NCBI GenBank assembly: GCA_021292105.1
Contig: CM037864.1
Span: 43,018,514-43,082,513 of the forward strand
Reading direction: 5' to 3'
Source: Anadara kagoshimensis
Taxonomy: Eukaryota > Mollusca > Bivalvia > Arcoida > Arcidae
DNA: 64,000 nucleotides
Shown one piece after another: positions 30,451 to 43,474 of this stretch; position 1 is the stretch's first letter, and each line of letters opens with the position of its first letter. A program made the position numbers and the translations under genes. The notes under the pieces are model-generated. The model worked only from the letters and a program-made list of their open reading frames with translations, was not told where the DNA came from and did not search any database.

Positions 30451-33311
30451 TGCTTTTAAAATAGGAAGGTCAGCTTGAATTCTACCCAAGATTTGTTGAC
30501 ATTATTGCTTATATTCAAAAAATCAATATGACTAGAATTTGCAACAAATTCATAACTTTATTGCCGACGGAAATTGTCACTTGGCCATTATGGGAAGGGA
30601 TAAAACAATCAACGAATTTAAAACTATTAATGCTCTACTTGAGGTTTGTTGACACTGTTGCTTTGTACACCCCAAAAACTAAATTTATTACATAAGTAAA
30701 GCAATAAGAAACATTTAAAATGGACGACACAAGGAAGTACAAATAAACCAAACATGCATCTTAAACCAGGAAGTTCATATCATATTTCAATACATTAACA
30801 CAAAAAATAAATATATTTATCTTAAAATTGGTCCACGTCTCCAGTTAAAATACAACAAGAAATGGCAATGAAGTGTATGCATCAATGGAGAAGATAAAGT
30901 GTTTTTATGTTGCAATTTGAATAATTTGTGCCTGTGACAGATTCTAATGGCGAAAAATGGCAAGGTAAGTTACTTATATATATATGCAATAATGAAATAA
31001 TGCGATTCTGGCGCATTGCAATGTCAAAAGATATCAAGGTCAGATCAAAGCTTTATTTTAATTTATGTACATGTACTGTTATGCATCATCGGTGCATTCC
31101 TTGTTCGATTCCGCGTCATATTTGAGAAGTTTGATGTCAGTGTTTCTACTGCATTAGGACCACACGTATGCTAAAATGCATAACAAGTAGTTTGATCAAT
31201 GGAAATCGTGTAACTTGTATCTAAATACTAGTCGTGTTAAGACTGTATTTTAGAAGCTGTGATCCTCGCTAAAACAAGGTGACTGCTAACAAGAATATAA
31301 CTATTTGATAAAGGGAACGTTTAGGACGTCAACGCTGCCCTGGTCCATATGTTTATTTGACACCACACGTTGAGGTTTTTGGACAATTAAATATCATTTA
31401 TGGTTGTAATTTTTATCTTTTTTATTTTTTCTCTATGAACTTTGCAATATTAATAATACAATATGCCTTTAATCATACCATATATGACTGATTGATGTTA
31501 CCTTTTGAGAGCAGAATTTAAAGTTCAACTGATTGGTATCATCTACAAAGGTGACACCAATGAGTGGTATCACACTAGTAACAGTATAGTAACGGACACT
31601 ATGAATCCAATATCCCTTATTTAAAAAAACGTTGTCACCCATTGTGCCCGTTCCATGCAAAGTTTCTAGAATGAGATATAGGTAAACGTTTTGATTATGA
31701 CACTGTATTTACTCTCGGCACTAGATCTACTGGAAGCCCAGGTCTCACTATCGGTTTGAGTAGGTGCGGGCTTTTCACAAGTTTGTTTTGTTTCTGGCTT
31801 TGTAATTCTGACGACGAAATAGTCAAGGTCGGAATTTTGTTTTCCTTAACGACATGAATTCTGTAATATCTCCTACAGGAAGTAACTTTTAGATTAATTA
31901 AAATAAACGTTTATACGAATACGAAATCAGCCATCAGTCTCTCGTTAATAAGAGTTAAATATTCCGAATGCATGGGGTAAACAAAAACAATTCGCGCGCC
32001 AAGCTGATGAACTCATTCTATATTTGTTAGTTTTAAATCTTGTTAATTACTTGACGATCCTGAAAAATAACAGTTAATTCTTATATTTACAATAGTTTTT
32101 TCAAAATTATTCTGAAATAAAATTCACAATTTCCGTAAAACAAAATGTTATTTCATGATCCGAATTTATATTTATCGTCATGTTAATCCAATTCCGGAAA
32201 TAGCCGCTCCAACGACATTACACACATTCGTATCCATCTAAGAATAAGAAAGCTCTTGATAAATTCATTCTTAAGCTTGCATGCTTTGATAAACATTATT
32301 TAAATATTTTCTAAAAATTGTAGAAAACAATTTTCACAAAACCGCAATAATTCTTTTTTGAGTTGAAAACCCTTTTAAATTTTGACGTCATAGAAACCGT
32401 TTCGTTTAGATTCCTGTGTCATTTACATATGGATATTTATCTGACGTAAGACACATTTTCTTGAACATAAACGGTTAGACCCGCTTATAGATATCTGATC
32501 TTAAAAAAAGTCAAAAGTGGCTTTTTGGTTATGCATGTATCTTCTAATAGAATTTAATAGTCTGCACTTTACGGTTCCAAAGTGACGTTAATGATCCAAC
32601 GTGGGTTATTTGAAAAAATAAAAGTTAAAGTACCCATGTACTTTTTAAGTTTGAAGTAGTGTATTTGCGTTATCTCGATACTGTTGTTGTTGTAATACAG
32701 TAGGTGTTAAAATTGATTTTATTTTGTGGTCTTATGTAACAGGTCAAATATTTTTGTGATTTGGCAACTCTCAGTGTCAGTTATATTGATTTAATTTGGT
32801 ATATGGTGGCTGGGGAAACCCCCCAAATTTAATATTATAATCATCAGTAAGAGGGATGAAATAAGTTTTACAAAAACACCCGTGCGTTGAGCAATTAAGG
32901 TACAAAAAGGTTGTACCATTGCCGTCAAATTTTTTAACAACATTGCTATAAATACCGATAAAACATTGTTATCAGCTACAGGGTCATGTCATCTGAAAAT
33001 ATGTTTACCGAAAATACATAACCAACAACATCAAAACTATTTTAGAACATCAACCATAAGAGTGACTGGCGTCATATAGTTATCAGAAGGAATGGGTATC
33101 GCATCTGAACTGTTAGGCTGAAAGGTTAAGTACTGCCAAGCAATGCCTTTCAAATTACCCTATTAGTCAGGGGGCAGATCCCAAAAATGTGACACCCCCT
33201 AAACTTTTTTGTTAAAAGTAGGAAACATGGTGGATCTTATTGCCCTATATGTACTTAGTCAGGCTAGGTATGTTTCCACCTTGACATTTTCCGTTTAATG
33301 AAAATATGGCT
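30451..33311. other. Intergenic, nothing identified
   Basis: About 2.9 kb without a supported gene or repeat. Small open frames at 30928 and 31469 have no recognisable sequence. Confidence 0.5.
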
Positions 33312-33490
33312 GCCAATCCAAGATGGCCGCCAAAAAAGATAATTTAAGTATAAAAATTCAATATCAAATCAACTACTAAACCTTTTTATTTGAAATTTTG
33401 TATTTTATCAATTAAATATTTATACTAATTTTCCATGAATAAATATTGGTTGTAAAATTCAATATGGCCCATTTTTAAGATGGCCGACTT
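33312..33490 (+). repeat. Dispersed repeat with AAGATGGCCGCC ends, copy A
   Basis: It starts at CCAATCCAAGATGGCCGCCA and ends near AAGATGGCCGACTTATAAT. An inverted copy with clear similarity throughout lies at 35628-35797. No coding capacity; MITE-like. Confidence 0.75.
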
Positions 33491-34884
33491 ATAATCATCG
33501 CTGTATTTTAAAGGATGACATAAAACTAATGTGTGTATGTTACATATTATGTGAAAATATTATCAGGACTGCTCTTTAAACATTTTATGTAAATTAAATA
33601 ATTTAAATAACGAAGCCGAACAATTTTTTAAGTTTTCAAAAATATCATTTGAATTAATTTAATAGCTATGACTTTTGATGTCTGCAATAAAAAATAATCC
33701 TCTCGCTTATTCAAACATTCAAAGACGTCCAACAGTAACATGATTAACATCTTAACATCCACAAGCACCTTGCAGCAATATATTCTATACGTATATCCCT
33801 TATATTTATTATATAAGTATGATCAAATATAACATATTTCCCCTGTTCAACAATTCAACAGCTATAAATATAGGATTGAAAACAATCTTTTATTTCCAAA
33901 ACATTAATTGTAAAACAAAAACCAAGACCATAACAAAAACATCTGTATAGCTACAAAGATAACGTCCGACCATTATCTGTTTCTTTGGTTTCTCTGGCAC
34001 AAAGAACAATTCTTATGTCTGTCTCTTTATGATTTGCCCAAAAACCTGATTTCCCCGGCCAGTGCTTGAGAATAAAGTATTCGCATCCAAAAAACCCTAA
34101 CCGAACCATTAACTGCTTGCCATATACCATTTTTGTTTATCTCATTTGATATAAAACTAAAAAAATCAGATTCATTCTTTATTCTCGTCCATATGTATAT
34201 TGAATTATTCCATTTTTCAACTTTCCATCTCTATTCTGCAGTACATGTATTATTCTTTAAATCGAATTATTCTCACCAGTTCTTACTGGTTTTAATGCTC
34301 TATGATTGTGATTTGTGGATGGATTGTTGTGTTTTTGATTTATTTTTTTTTCTTGTCAGACTTTATAGAATGCTCATTCCTTAGATGGCATTTTGTTCTA
34401 TCTGCAAATCTACAAAGTTATCAAAAGTTTGTGCATTGGCGTTTTTCGAATGCTGTTAACCAATGCCATACTCTCTATCATGGTACAAATCTTTATACCC
34501 TTTTCTGGATATTTCTGGATGACATCATCAACCTGTGGCTACATCAGATGTTTGTTGATTGGTCGTAAACTACCTGATGATGTTATGTAGACTACACTTA
34601 CGTCTTTTTGTCCAGTATACCACTTTCACCGTTACCTCTTCCTGCTTTCACTCGCACAATGATATTATTTAGCAATTATTGTTTTGATTGTTAAAACTCC
34701 ATAACGCTATTGAAAAATATAAAATACTGTACGATAATATACGGTACGACATTGGTTAACAGCATTTAAAAACCACAATATGCACTTTGAAGATAGTCTC
34801 GCAGTAACCACAAAACCACAAAATATCGTATTAGAGTAGATTGTTTGCTTTTATAAAGGCTTTAACCAGACGAAAAGAATAAAT
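33491..34884. other. Intergenic, nothing identified
   Basis: Open frames at 34133-34590 are hydrophobic, overlapping and without recognisable domains, probably chance in AT-rich DNA. Confidence 0.5.
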
Positions 34885-36045
34885 TCAAAACAAACATACT
34901 AATCCATGTCAAAATCACAATTATGAAGCAAAGTAAAAATCTTGAAATTTTCAAATGAAGTTTAACACAGAAACATCCTTGTGAGAACAAGTGACCTGGA
35001 AGGATAGTTGAGTACCCCACACTTTTTAGAAAGAAAGGCACATGGAACATATCCATGGTATTTCCGGATACAGAGTCACCATACTATATTGTGATGACAG
35101 CCATAAAACTTTATTAGGGCCCTAATAAGCCAAGGCTTGCGCTATCCTTGCATCAACAATTCATTTGTTGGCAGTTTGCACCGTTGTATTAACAGATTTA
35201 AAGAATGCAGAAGAGAGATGGAATTCCATGTTGCCTGAGAATTTAAACAATTTTATAAATATGGGGGAAAATAAGGCTTAACTGACTAGTTTTATATCAA
35301 ATGAGTTGAGCAAGGAAGTACTTGGCAAGGAGTCAGCGGTTATTTGAGGGTTGCGTATCCAAATACTACATTCTCGAGTTCAGGGCGAGATACATTAGGT
35401 CCTTGTGTAAACTATAAATACGCAGACTCAATACTTGCTGCTTATTCAGAGTTAGATGGATAGAATAACGGATAATGATCAGATGTTTGTATTCTCTTGT
35501 GTCAAAACTAAACAATAAGGTTTAAGTGAGTACTAGAACAAATAAGAAACCAGGAGTAAATAAGAAATATCAGATGAAAAACACTTAGATCTGTTGGTAT
35601 TTGATCAACAGACAGTGATTGAGCTTCCAGCATGGGGCGGCCATATTGAATTTTACAACGATATTTTTTTCATTAATATAAATATTTAATTGATCAAATA
35701 TCAAATTTCAACTCAAAAGGTTAAGCTGTTGATTTGTTATTGAATTTTAATTTAAAATTATCTTTTTTGGTGGCCATCTTGGATTTATTATAATTGTTTT
35801 GTTTAACGATATAAGTGAATATTATGTTAGGTGGTCGAATATTGTTTTGCAGGGTCAGTAAATTCCATAGCCTTGAATTAGCGTATTAACTGTGAAATAA
35901 ATGCAACATAAACAGGAGAAGCAGGTATATTGCTGCATAGAAAAGAATAATTGACAAGTTGGAAAATTGAAGTCATCACGTTTGTCATATAGTTTCAAAT
36001 AATGCATTTCGTTCAATCCTAATTAAAGTAAACGTGTAAATCTAA
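34885..36045 (-). mobile_element. Penelope-like element split by an insertion (copy 11)
   Basis: Segments 34885-35195 (3' end to the GTTTGCACCGTTGTATT block) and about 35855-36045 (from CCATAGCCTTGAATTAGCGT through GAAGCAGGTATATTGCTGCA to GAAGTCATCACGTTTGTCAT) are consecutive parts of one copy. They are interrupted by about 660 bp that includes the repeat at 35628-35797. Confidence 0.7.
35628..35797 (-). repeat. Dispersed repeat with AAGATGGCCGCC ends, copy B (inverted)
   Basis: Minus-strand counterpart of 33312-33490, lying inside retroelement copy 11. Its plus strand begins GGGGCGGCCATATTGAATTT and ends TGGTGGCCATCTTGGATT. Confidence 0.75.
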
Positions 36046-36572
36046 AGTAGCAAATGAAGAGTCAGATGTATGTATTTATTTCGAGCTTACTAGATTAGAT
36101 GACATTCACATATTCTAGAAATGAAGTTCAAGAGATAGATGACTTTTTATACGTCATTGGAGTTTTATGATTTGGCAACCGCCTTCCCAATTTGTGATAT
36201 CGGCTTCATAGGAATAAAGAAACAAATCAACAATCAATCATGCATAGTTTGTGCCCATTTGTATACCGATTGTTTGTTGGAAAATAAATAATTTATCAAA
36301 AGCTCCAAATTCGTAAGTGGTATCTTTAGTATAGTTATTTTGCATTTTGGCGAATTTCCATAAGTACGATTTGGGAGCAGGTCAGGGACACTAAATCGAG
36401 TAAAATCGTAAAATTAAAATCATGACCTGCTGACATTTGAAAACTCATAAAGTATATTTGTCTTATGCAATAATCTCCATTGATTGGTGTAATCAATTTA
36501 AACAGGTGGGATCTTGTAGGATATCGTTATTATTACTTGCCTTTGTGTTTCTTAAACGATATGGAAATAGCT
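36046..36572. other. Intergenic, nothing identified
   Basis: No supported feature. Confidence 0.5.
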
Positions 36573-36647
36573 GTCACTAAAGGGCATGTCCATTCAATGC
36601 GGAACATAATTGGATTCCTGCATTGAATATGCCGTATATATAGTGAC
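36573..36647. repeat. Imperfect hairpin, 75 nt
   Basis: GTCACTA, GGCAT and ATTCAATGC-GGAA on the left find their inverted partners TTCC-TGCATTGAAT, ATGCC and TAGTGAC on the right, with bulges between. Confidence 0.6.
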
Positions 36648-38094
36648 CTCTTATAATGAATAAATAGAGCATCATTAAGACTTTTTACAAATTTTAAATT
36701 TAAATACCTTTTGGTCTTTTATACAAAGTTGTGTCAAAAAATGGGGTAGATCTTAGTTTCGGTCTAGTTTTTAAACCGATTTCTTAGAATTGAGGTGAAT
36801 AGACATTTTTAGAGAATGAACAACCTTAAACATAAAGACACATTTAGTTCAATGCTGCTGTCAGCGAACATTGTTATGAAAAGCTGCCATTAAGAAAAGT
36901 GAGTATTTGTTACTATGTTTTTGAGGTGCATCATTTTCGACATAACCACAGTACACAAACACAAACTCTTTCTAAATCAAAACATAACCATCGACTGTTT
37001 AAATTAATAAGGTGAGTCATTTCTAAACGCCCTCTATCGCGATCACAGGTAGTCTACACAACTCCTGCTATACGTATACATTGTTGTTTTAAGTATGCAC
37101 GAATACCGGTCCCTTGGTTGGTTGTTAGTTTCTTCAAAACGAGCATCTAAATGACAACTTAAAATTAAAAGCCACCGCAGACAATTTCGATACGCGATTG
37201 GATTTGATCACAGTTTTCAGATTTCATCAGGTGACAAATTTTACGATTTTTACGGTGCAACAATAATCGTCATGATAAAAAACGGTTTCTTTTGATGCAG
37301 CCCTTGGTAATATTTATGATTTTAGAGTCAAATTGCAAGGAAAATTTTGATATGCACAGGTCCTACTGGTGACACGTGTACGTATAATGATATAAAAAAT
37401 ATATTTTAATTTTTTGTTCTCATGTTTGTTATATTGCCATATACAATGTTTAAATTTGTTTTTAATACATTTTTAAAAAATGGATGTACAATGTATATGT
37501 ATACAAATTCAGAAATACCAAATAAGACGATAGTACTGTTTAGTAGTTTTGGTAAATAACTATTGTTTTGTTGACAGCATCATGTGACCGATTTATAGAA
37601 TAATTGTACCAAAACAAATAAAAATAACACATAAGTTATTACGTCTATTGTTAGATTTAAGACAACGGATCACATGCTGATATATTAGCATTTTACCATT
37701 GGCACTATTGACCTTTCTCCTGTTCAAATTAATTGTAATCAGATAATGTATATTAAAAGACCGAAACGTTTAAAGGGCTGCAATAGACAATCCTTTATCA
37801 ACTAACAAGTGCCCCAGTACTACAAATCAAGTATGAGCTTTTCTTATCCCTTAAAGACAATCCTTGAATGTGACATAAACAGGTCTCATTGCACGTTGTC
37901 ATGTTCGTGCAGTTGCGTGCATAACACATGTTTCAATCACTATTACATGTATAAGTAATATTAGTAAAATGGTCGACAGAGACATTGAATTAGGTTTATG
38001 TTTACAAAATGTATTTATGGATTGGGATAGTACTGTGTTTCTACAATACTGTGGCGGGTATTCTCCATCTTTGATGATGGAATTGCTTATACTT
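36648..38094. other. Intergenic, nothing identified
   Basis: No supported feature. Confidence 0.5.
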
Positions 38095-38185
38095 GTCTAA
38101 GCTAACGTGACAGTCTAAACGGTTTTACTTGGCTTCTGATCTGTCGGACATGTATTAGCATAATGTTTGTTTTTGATTTGATTAC
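38095..38185 (+). mobile_element. Penelope-like element, extreme 3' fragment (copy 12)
   Basis: CTTGGCTTCTGATCTGTCGG, ACATGTATTAGCA and GTTTGTTTTTGAT match only the last part of the family. Confidence 0.6.
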
Positions 38186-38484
38186 ATATATGATTATGAA
38201 ATAGTATGTAATATTTGTCAACTTGTAATTAAAAAAAATCGATGACTTTTTCACTGTGAAAAGGTGTTTAGTTTTATTTACTTATTGCTCTACCATCAAA
38301 CTGGGCACAGACTTGTATATGCTGTTATAAATGAGTGCCATAACTTGACAAAAACTTCACTATCTCTCTATCGAGAGACCAATTCAGCATTATTTCTTCT
38401 AACACAAAAAACCCAAAGATTATGATATGCTTTAAGGACATGACTAAAAAAACATAACACATTTATACACCCCATTAGATAAGC

Positions 38485-38660
38485 TGTTTGTTACACTGTA
38501 AACGTGATTGTCCCAGATATTACATTTTCAAAAAATCTCGACTGACCTGATTACAATACCAGGAAGGAAATATTAAGTAATGTATGAACCGGTTATATTA
38601 CGTTTAAGATACTTTGTACTCTATACATGCTCAGGGGATTAGAGGTAGTTTAAAATACAT
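38485..38660 (+). repeat. Direct repeat, copy A
   Basis: ACACTGTAAACGTGATT, TGACCTGATTACAATACCAG, GAAGGAAAT, GAACCGGTTA and TTTAAGATAC, then AGAGGTAGTTT, recur in the same order at 40805-40965. Both copies lie a few hundred bases downstream of a 3' fragment of the Penelope-like element. Confidence 0.75.
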
Positions 38661-38850
38661 GTACGTCGTAAAACCGTTCTTTTGATTTGGCTGGTTACAC
38701 ATATATCTTGAACCTGCATCAATAGCAATGTCATATACATTTTATTTTTTTATTTTCTTTATTTCATATTCAATATATATACATAACACAAAAAATAACG
38801 ATAATACAACAATACATACATTTTTATTAACATATTTATTGAATAGTTTT

Positions 38851-38851
<1 letters not shown>

Positions 38852-38892
<41 letters not shown>
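38852..38892. repeat. (GA)n microsatellite
   Basis: About 20 uninterrupted GA units. Confidence 0.98.
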
Positions 38893-38896
<4 letters not shown>

Positions 38897-40584
38897 CACA
38901 CTATGATTAAAGATTGTTCTTTGTGTTCTATATAATAAATAATATGGTGGATTTGTTTCCATTCTCTTTGAAAATTTTCCAACTTATTTTTACCTATACA
39001 TATGTCATATACATTTTTTATAAACATGATATTGATGAGCGTTGTATTATTTTTAATTTATTGAATGATAAAAGTAAAAAATATAGTATAAGACATGAGC
39101 ATAATAGAATGCATTGCATTATATATTGTATATTTATATGTTAAATGGTACAAATTTGTAAAATAAAAGTCTACAATGGTTTACAAATAGAGCATACCCA
39201 ATTAAACTAAAAATTTGTACAGTTTGGAACACATATTTATCGGCATTCGAATTGTAAACTGATCTTACCGCAGTTAATAAGGTTTGAAAAATAGTACATT
39301 TTGAATCAAATAAAAAAACAAAACAGCGTTAATCTGAAATATTTCTGACAATCTAAATGGCCGAAATTGCTGTTATTCATATGTACATGAAACGTTTTGA
39401 TGTACTACCTTTCAATGCTTTATAACATTAAAGTTCAAAAGTGACTTAAAGGTATTTGGAAATGTCTTTCCAAAAAATTGGAGATTTTATGATCATAGGA
39501 ACCAAGATATATTTTTTCTTTTATTGTCATGTTTGTCTGTTTTATCATTTACTTGTAATGTTTGGTATTTTTATTGTATTCGCTGTGGACAATTACATGT
39601 TTTTTTTAAAACAGATTTAAATAAAATAAATTGAGTTACTTACATAAATTGAGAAGTATAATTAAAAAAGACATGCTACATTATGCATAAAATATCGTTG
39701 GTTATATTGATTGATTAAACTAACATACTCAGCAGTGTTGTGTCGCTTTATTAATGATATTACTAGCATCGATATAAAAACGGCTATCATCAGCAAGTTG
39801 AAATTAAATTACTTTAAACGGAACAAAAAGTTGCTAGTTATGTTGTGCAAAACGTTTAAGAAATGTCATTAACATTAAATAATTAAAAATATATTTTGCT
39901 TCCATTGAAAAAGAAATAATCAAAATTTAAAAATTTCAATTGCATGTTTATAAACCTGCTCTTCTAAAATTGTTATTGATGTAGCTATAAAAAAGCAATT
40001 GAAATTTCTGTGTTTTTAAATCTTAAACTTTAATATGGGTTATGGTTTTCTTCAAATGAAGAAAGAAGCAGAAAACAAAGCAAATTTTATAAAACGATAA
40101 TAAATTAAATGGATGAAATGTCAGATTGTTTTTCAATTTCTTGTAGATTATTTGCAAACAAAAAAGAAAAGTTTAAAAGTTTATAAACGAATATTAAATA
40201 ACTTCCAAAAAAACCCAGAAATATGTTTAAATCTTAAATGAAAGTTTTCAACATGATGATGCTTAAAGTACTATTGTAGTATCACCATTACTAGTATAAG
40301 TTCTTGAAAATTACACTGAAACTAGCATGAAATTAAAAGTTTTAGGTGTAAGAACAATCTGTGAAATATGACATAAAACAACACATCTTTTGACGTAAAC
40401 TGCAGTAACATTCAAGAAAACTGCATATAAGAACGTAACGTCATCATTGTTTTCGTAACCAATGGTAACTTTTGTTCTATGACGTCGAATTGCGTGTTAC
40501 GTTTTCATATCCCGGTGTAGAGTGTAAGATTCTCTACGATACTTACTGACCCTAAACAGATTATATGCTTACCCCTACGTAGAA
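38893..40584. other. Intergenic, ACGT-motif cluster near its end
   Basis: Mostly unremarkable. At 40391-40510 several CRE-like cores occur (TTTGACGTAA, TAACGTCATC, TATGACGTCGAA) with a CCAAT box (AACCAATGG). A regulatory role is possible but no transcript start is visible. Confidence 0.35.
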
Positions 40585-40650
40585 CCTGACAGGCGTTTAC
40601 ATGTGTTCCCTTTACTTTTGGATTGTGAATTGGACATGAAGGTATATTGT
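40585..40650 (+). mobile_element. Penelope-like element, extreme 3' fragment (copy 13)
   Basis: TTTACTTTTGGATTGTGAAT and TGGACATGAAGGTATATTGT match the family's last bases. Confidence 0.55.
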
Positions 40651-40804
40651 TTATGATTATTACTTATTATGATATGTAATTATTATGATTTTACATAAAC
40701 ATAGCAAACATTTTCATTTTCGGTTATTAATATTGCGGCATATACGTATTTAGATGTACAAAATAAAAGCATGTGGGTTTAAACACCTCAATAAATAAAT
40801 AGTT

Positions 40805-40965
40805 TCTAACACTGTAAACGTGATTTCCACATAGTTATGTATTCAACAAATCTTGTGTGACCTGATTGCAATACCAGGAAGGAAATGTGTTACACTGTCA
40901 GAACCGGTTAGATTATGTTTAAGATACATACGCGTTTTTTGTGATAGAGGTAGTTTGGAATAATG
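40805..40965 (+). repeat. Direct repeat, copy B
   Basis: Second copy of the repeat at 38485-38660, same orientation, with similar spacing from the preceding retroelement fragment. Confidence 0.75.
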
Positions 40966-41184
40966 TAAATACAATTGCAAAATGAAGCTATGAACGTGTT
41001 AGTCATTGTTAATATTTTTAAATCGCTTTATTTGGAATAAATAAGAACTGTTTGAACATATTGCATTAGATATATTGTGATGTTGTAAGTCTTTGCATTG
41101 GTACACGAATACAACATCTCCAATTACAATAAAGACTGAGCAAACAAAAAGAACACACAAAATAACAGCACAAAAGCAACGAAA

Positions 41185-41435
41185 AATCCAAGCTAGCCAT
41201 ACCCGTCACGTGTGCATTCAAAAACCGAGAGTGAAAGGAACATAGCACCAGGCACCAAGGGACGCAAAGCACATCCAGGGCAAACTCCAGAAACAGAGAT
41301 GTCATATTATCAACAATACTGTTAGGATGCTTATAAAACCCCGAGGGTCCTGATTATCCTAGGCCTGTATTACCCCTTGTTCAACAATTTATTTGAAAGC
41401 AGCTTGCTACGTTGCACACAAAGCCCCCGTTGCAA
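41185..41435 (-). mobile_element. Penelope-like element, internal fragment (copy 14)
   Basis: It runs from plus-strand AAGCTAGCCATACCCGTCAC to CAACAATTTATTTGAAAGCA and GTTGCACACAAAGCCCCCG, without the extreme 3' end. Confidence 0.75.
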
Positions 41436-42264
41436 CTCAGAAAAACATACTGGGGCTCATTACCCCTCCTCTAAACACCTTTTTGTTTATTTAAAATACC
41501 ACAGGGAGATAACTCGATGCTTGCTACTTATTTATGATAACTAAAAGAAATAAAAATAGATGTTATTTATTATCATATTCTGTTTAATACACATTTAAAC
41601 ACAAGACATGCCATGATATGCTTTACAATTCATTAAAACAATATTACCAATCGTGTCTTAATTTTCGTTGAAAATTGTAAAGAACAAATATCAAAATTTC
41701 GTACCATCGGTGAAATAGGTTAATTTAGAAACCACATATGGGGAGTTGGTTTTGATATTCTTAAAATAAAGAAAACAATCAGATGCTTGGTTTCTTGTTT
41801 TTTAGATATTGGAAGGATTATCTCCCATACTCCTTACATTCCAAATTGCTTCTAAACATTAAAACCATGCAGGCGAACTGTTTAAATGATCTATTGAGCA
41901 CAAACATATATGTAAAATTCAGCACGCCCTAGTTTGTAAAGATAAAGGTGTTTTTATTTATTATTGTTTCCCACTTTACTTGTGTACGTCATTAATTAAT
42001 CCATTGTAATAGCATATGTCGTACAGAAATCATAGTAGTATTGATACTTTAAAACATCAAACCTAACTTGATAATTTACATATTTGAGAACAATACCAAT
42101 GGAATGACTTAATACATGCAATTCTACAGAAAAACTGAGGTTTCTGCTGCCACATGCAGATCAAATAAATTACTATTATCTCTTATTTCTTTTGAGATAT
42201 TCACACATAAAATCACATGAGTCTTGTACAAACCATAACTAAAACTAGATAACTATTGCATTTC
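41436..42264. other. Intergenic, nothing identified
   Basis: No supported feature. Confidence 0.5.
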
Positions 42265-42640
42265 TACCTAGGGCAGTCTTCAACTACGGACATTTTATAC
42301 AACGAAATAATTTATTTACAAATAAATTGTTGATGCAGGGTTATTGCAAGTCTAGGCTTAGTGAGCCCCTAAACGTTTATGCCCGTGATGACAACATTGA
42401 TAAGTATGATGTTTCTGTATGCAAAATTACCTTGGAAATATTTGACGTCCCGTAGTTTCTTATCATTTCATTCTCAATTTTGATTGCACAATTGGCGGGT
42501 GTAGGTAGCTAAACACCTGCTTTTAATTATCCTCCTGGAGAACATGTTCTCATTTACCCGGCAAAAGTGCTTATACTTAATTTTCTTGCTAGCCTTTAAA
42601 GTTGATACTTTGTTTTGGGATTGCCATAGATAAATTTGTA
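42265..42640 (+). mobile_element. Penelope-like element, 3' part (copy 15)
   Basis: From CAACTACGGACATTTTATAC through GTTATTGCAAGTCTAGGCTT, GATTGCACAATTGGCGGGTG and TTTTGGGATTGCCATAG. 5'-truncated. Confidence 0.75.
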
Positions 42641-43149
42641 TTTCAATTTATGGAGTCTTTTTGTTGATTTTTTTTTCAAAATATTATTTGATCGCATTCA
42701 AAATCATGTTTGCCATTCTTTTTATAAAAACAATTTTGTAGGAATAGTAAGTTTTATATCTGATTCTGAAATTTTTTGATTAGTTATTTTCTCTTAATAT
42801 TTATCTATGAAGAATTTGCATAAACAGGAAGAAACATGTTAATCCGTGTAAAATAATACGACTTTTCAAATTTTACAAAACTCACATTTTCTAAAGTAAA
42901 ATAAGGAACGTACTAGTAACCTTTCTATTGGTAGAATGATTTCCTATTCCATCCCTATATTTTAAAACAGATTTACACCACTGACACATGCGAGAGAGGT
43001 TTTTAGCTGATCCATAGCAACGAGAACAAAGTTGTATATCTTTAATGTCTATTTTAAACAAAAAATGTAATTGTAATTCTATCTAAAATTTTAAAAACAG
43101 GTAAACTCTTTCTTTTCAATTTGGATATCAAATTTGCTCTATGTAGCAA
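42641..43149. other. Intergenic, nothing identified
   Basis: No supported feature. Confidence 0.5.
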
Positions 43150-43280
43150 ATTAGATTAGATGCCATTACATTTCCCGGAGCACTGGGTCTCACTTTCCTG
43201 ATGAAACTACGCAATGTACTTAAATTTTTCACAAGTTTATACTAAGCGTTTGTGATTGTAATTTGAAAATGGAAAATGAA
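43150..43280 (+). mobile_element. Penelope-like element, short 3' fragment (copy 16)
   Basis: TTTCCCGGAGCACTGGGTCT, CACTTTCCTGATG and TGTGATTGTAATTTG match the 3' region. Confidence 0.65.
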
Positions 43281-43299
43281 AGCAACATGGAACGTTAAG

Positions 43300-43397
43300 T
43301 ATTTAAAGGAGAAGCGGGTATATTGCCGCTAAAAAGGAATATAAAATAATTGACTATATCAAACGTATAGTCAGCATGTTTGCCATAATTATGCATT
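43300..43397 (-). mobile_element. Penelope-like element, internal fragment (copy 17)
   Basis: GGAGAAGCGGGTATATTGCC, then GTCAGCATGTTTGCCATAAT, corresponds on the minus strand to the YDKRDD to IPASPA coding part only. Confidence 0.6.
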
Positions 43398-43474
43398 AGT
43401 TATTTATGCAGAGGGCACTATCAAGATTTACGGGCAGTCGGTAAATCTTGATAGTGCCCTCTACATAAGTAACT
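43398..43474. repeat. Near-perfect hairpin, 34-nt arms, 77 nt overall
   Basis: AGTTATTTATGCAGAGGGCA and CTATCAAGATTTAC on the left are matched by GTAAATCTTGATAGTGCCCT and CTACATAAGTAACT on the right around GGGCAGTCG. Only one mismatch and one G-T pair. It could be a recent inverted duplication, a minimal MITE or an RNA hairpin. Confidence 0.85.

Noticed and set aside
34133..34590. Three overlapping hydrophobic frames as a membrane protein
   Set aside because: Overlapping frames of similar length, T-rich sequence, no splice or domain evidence.
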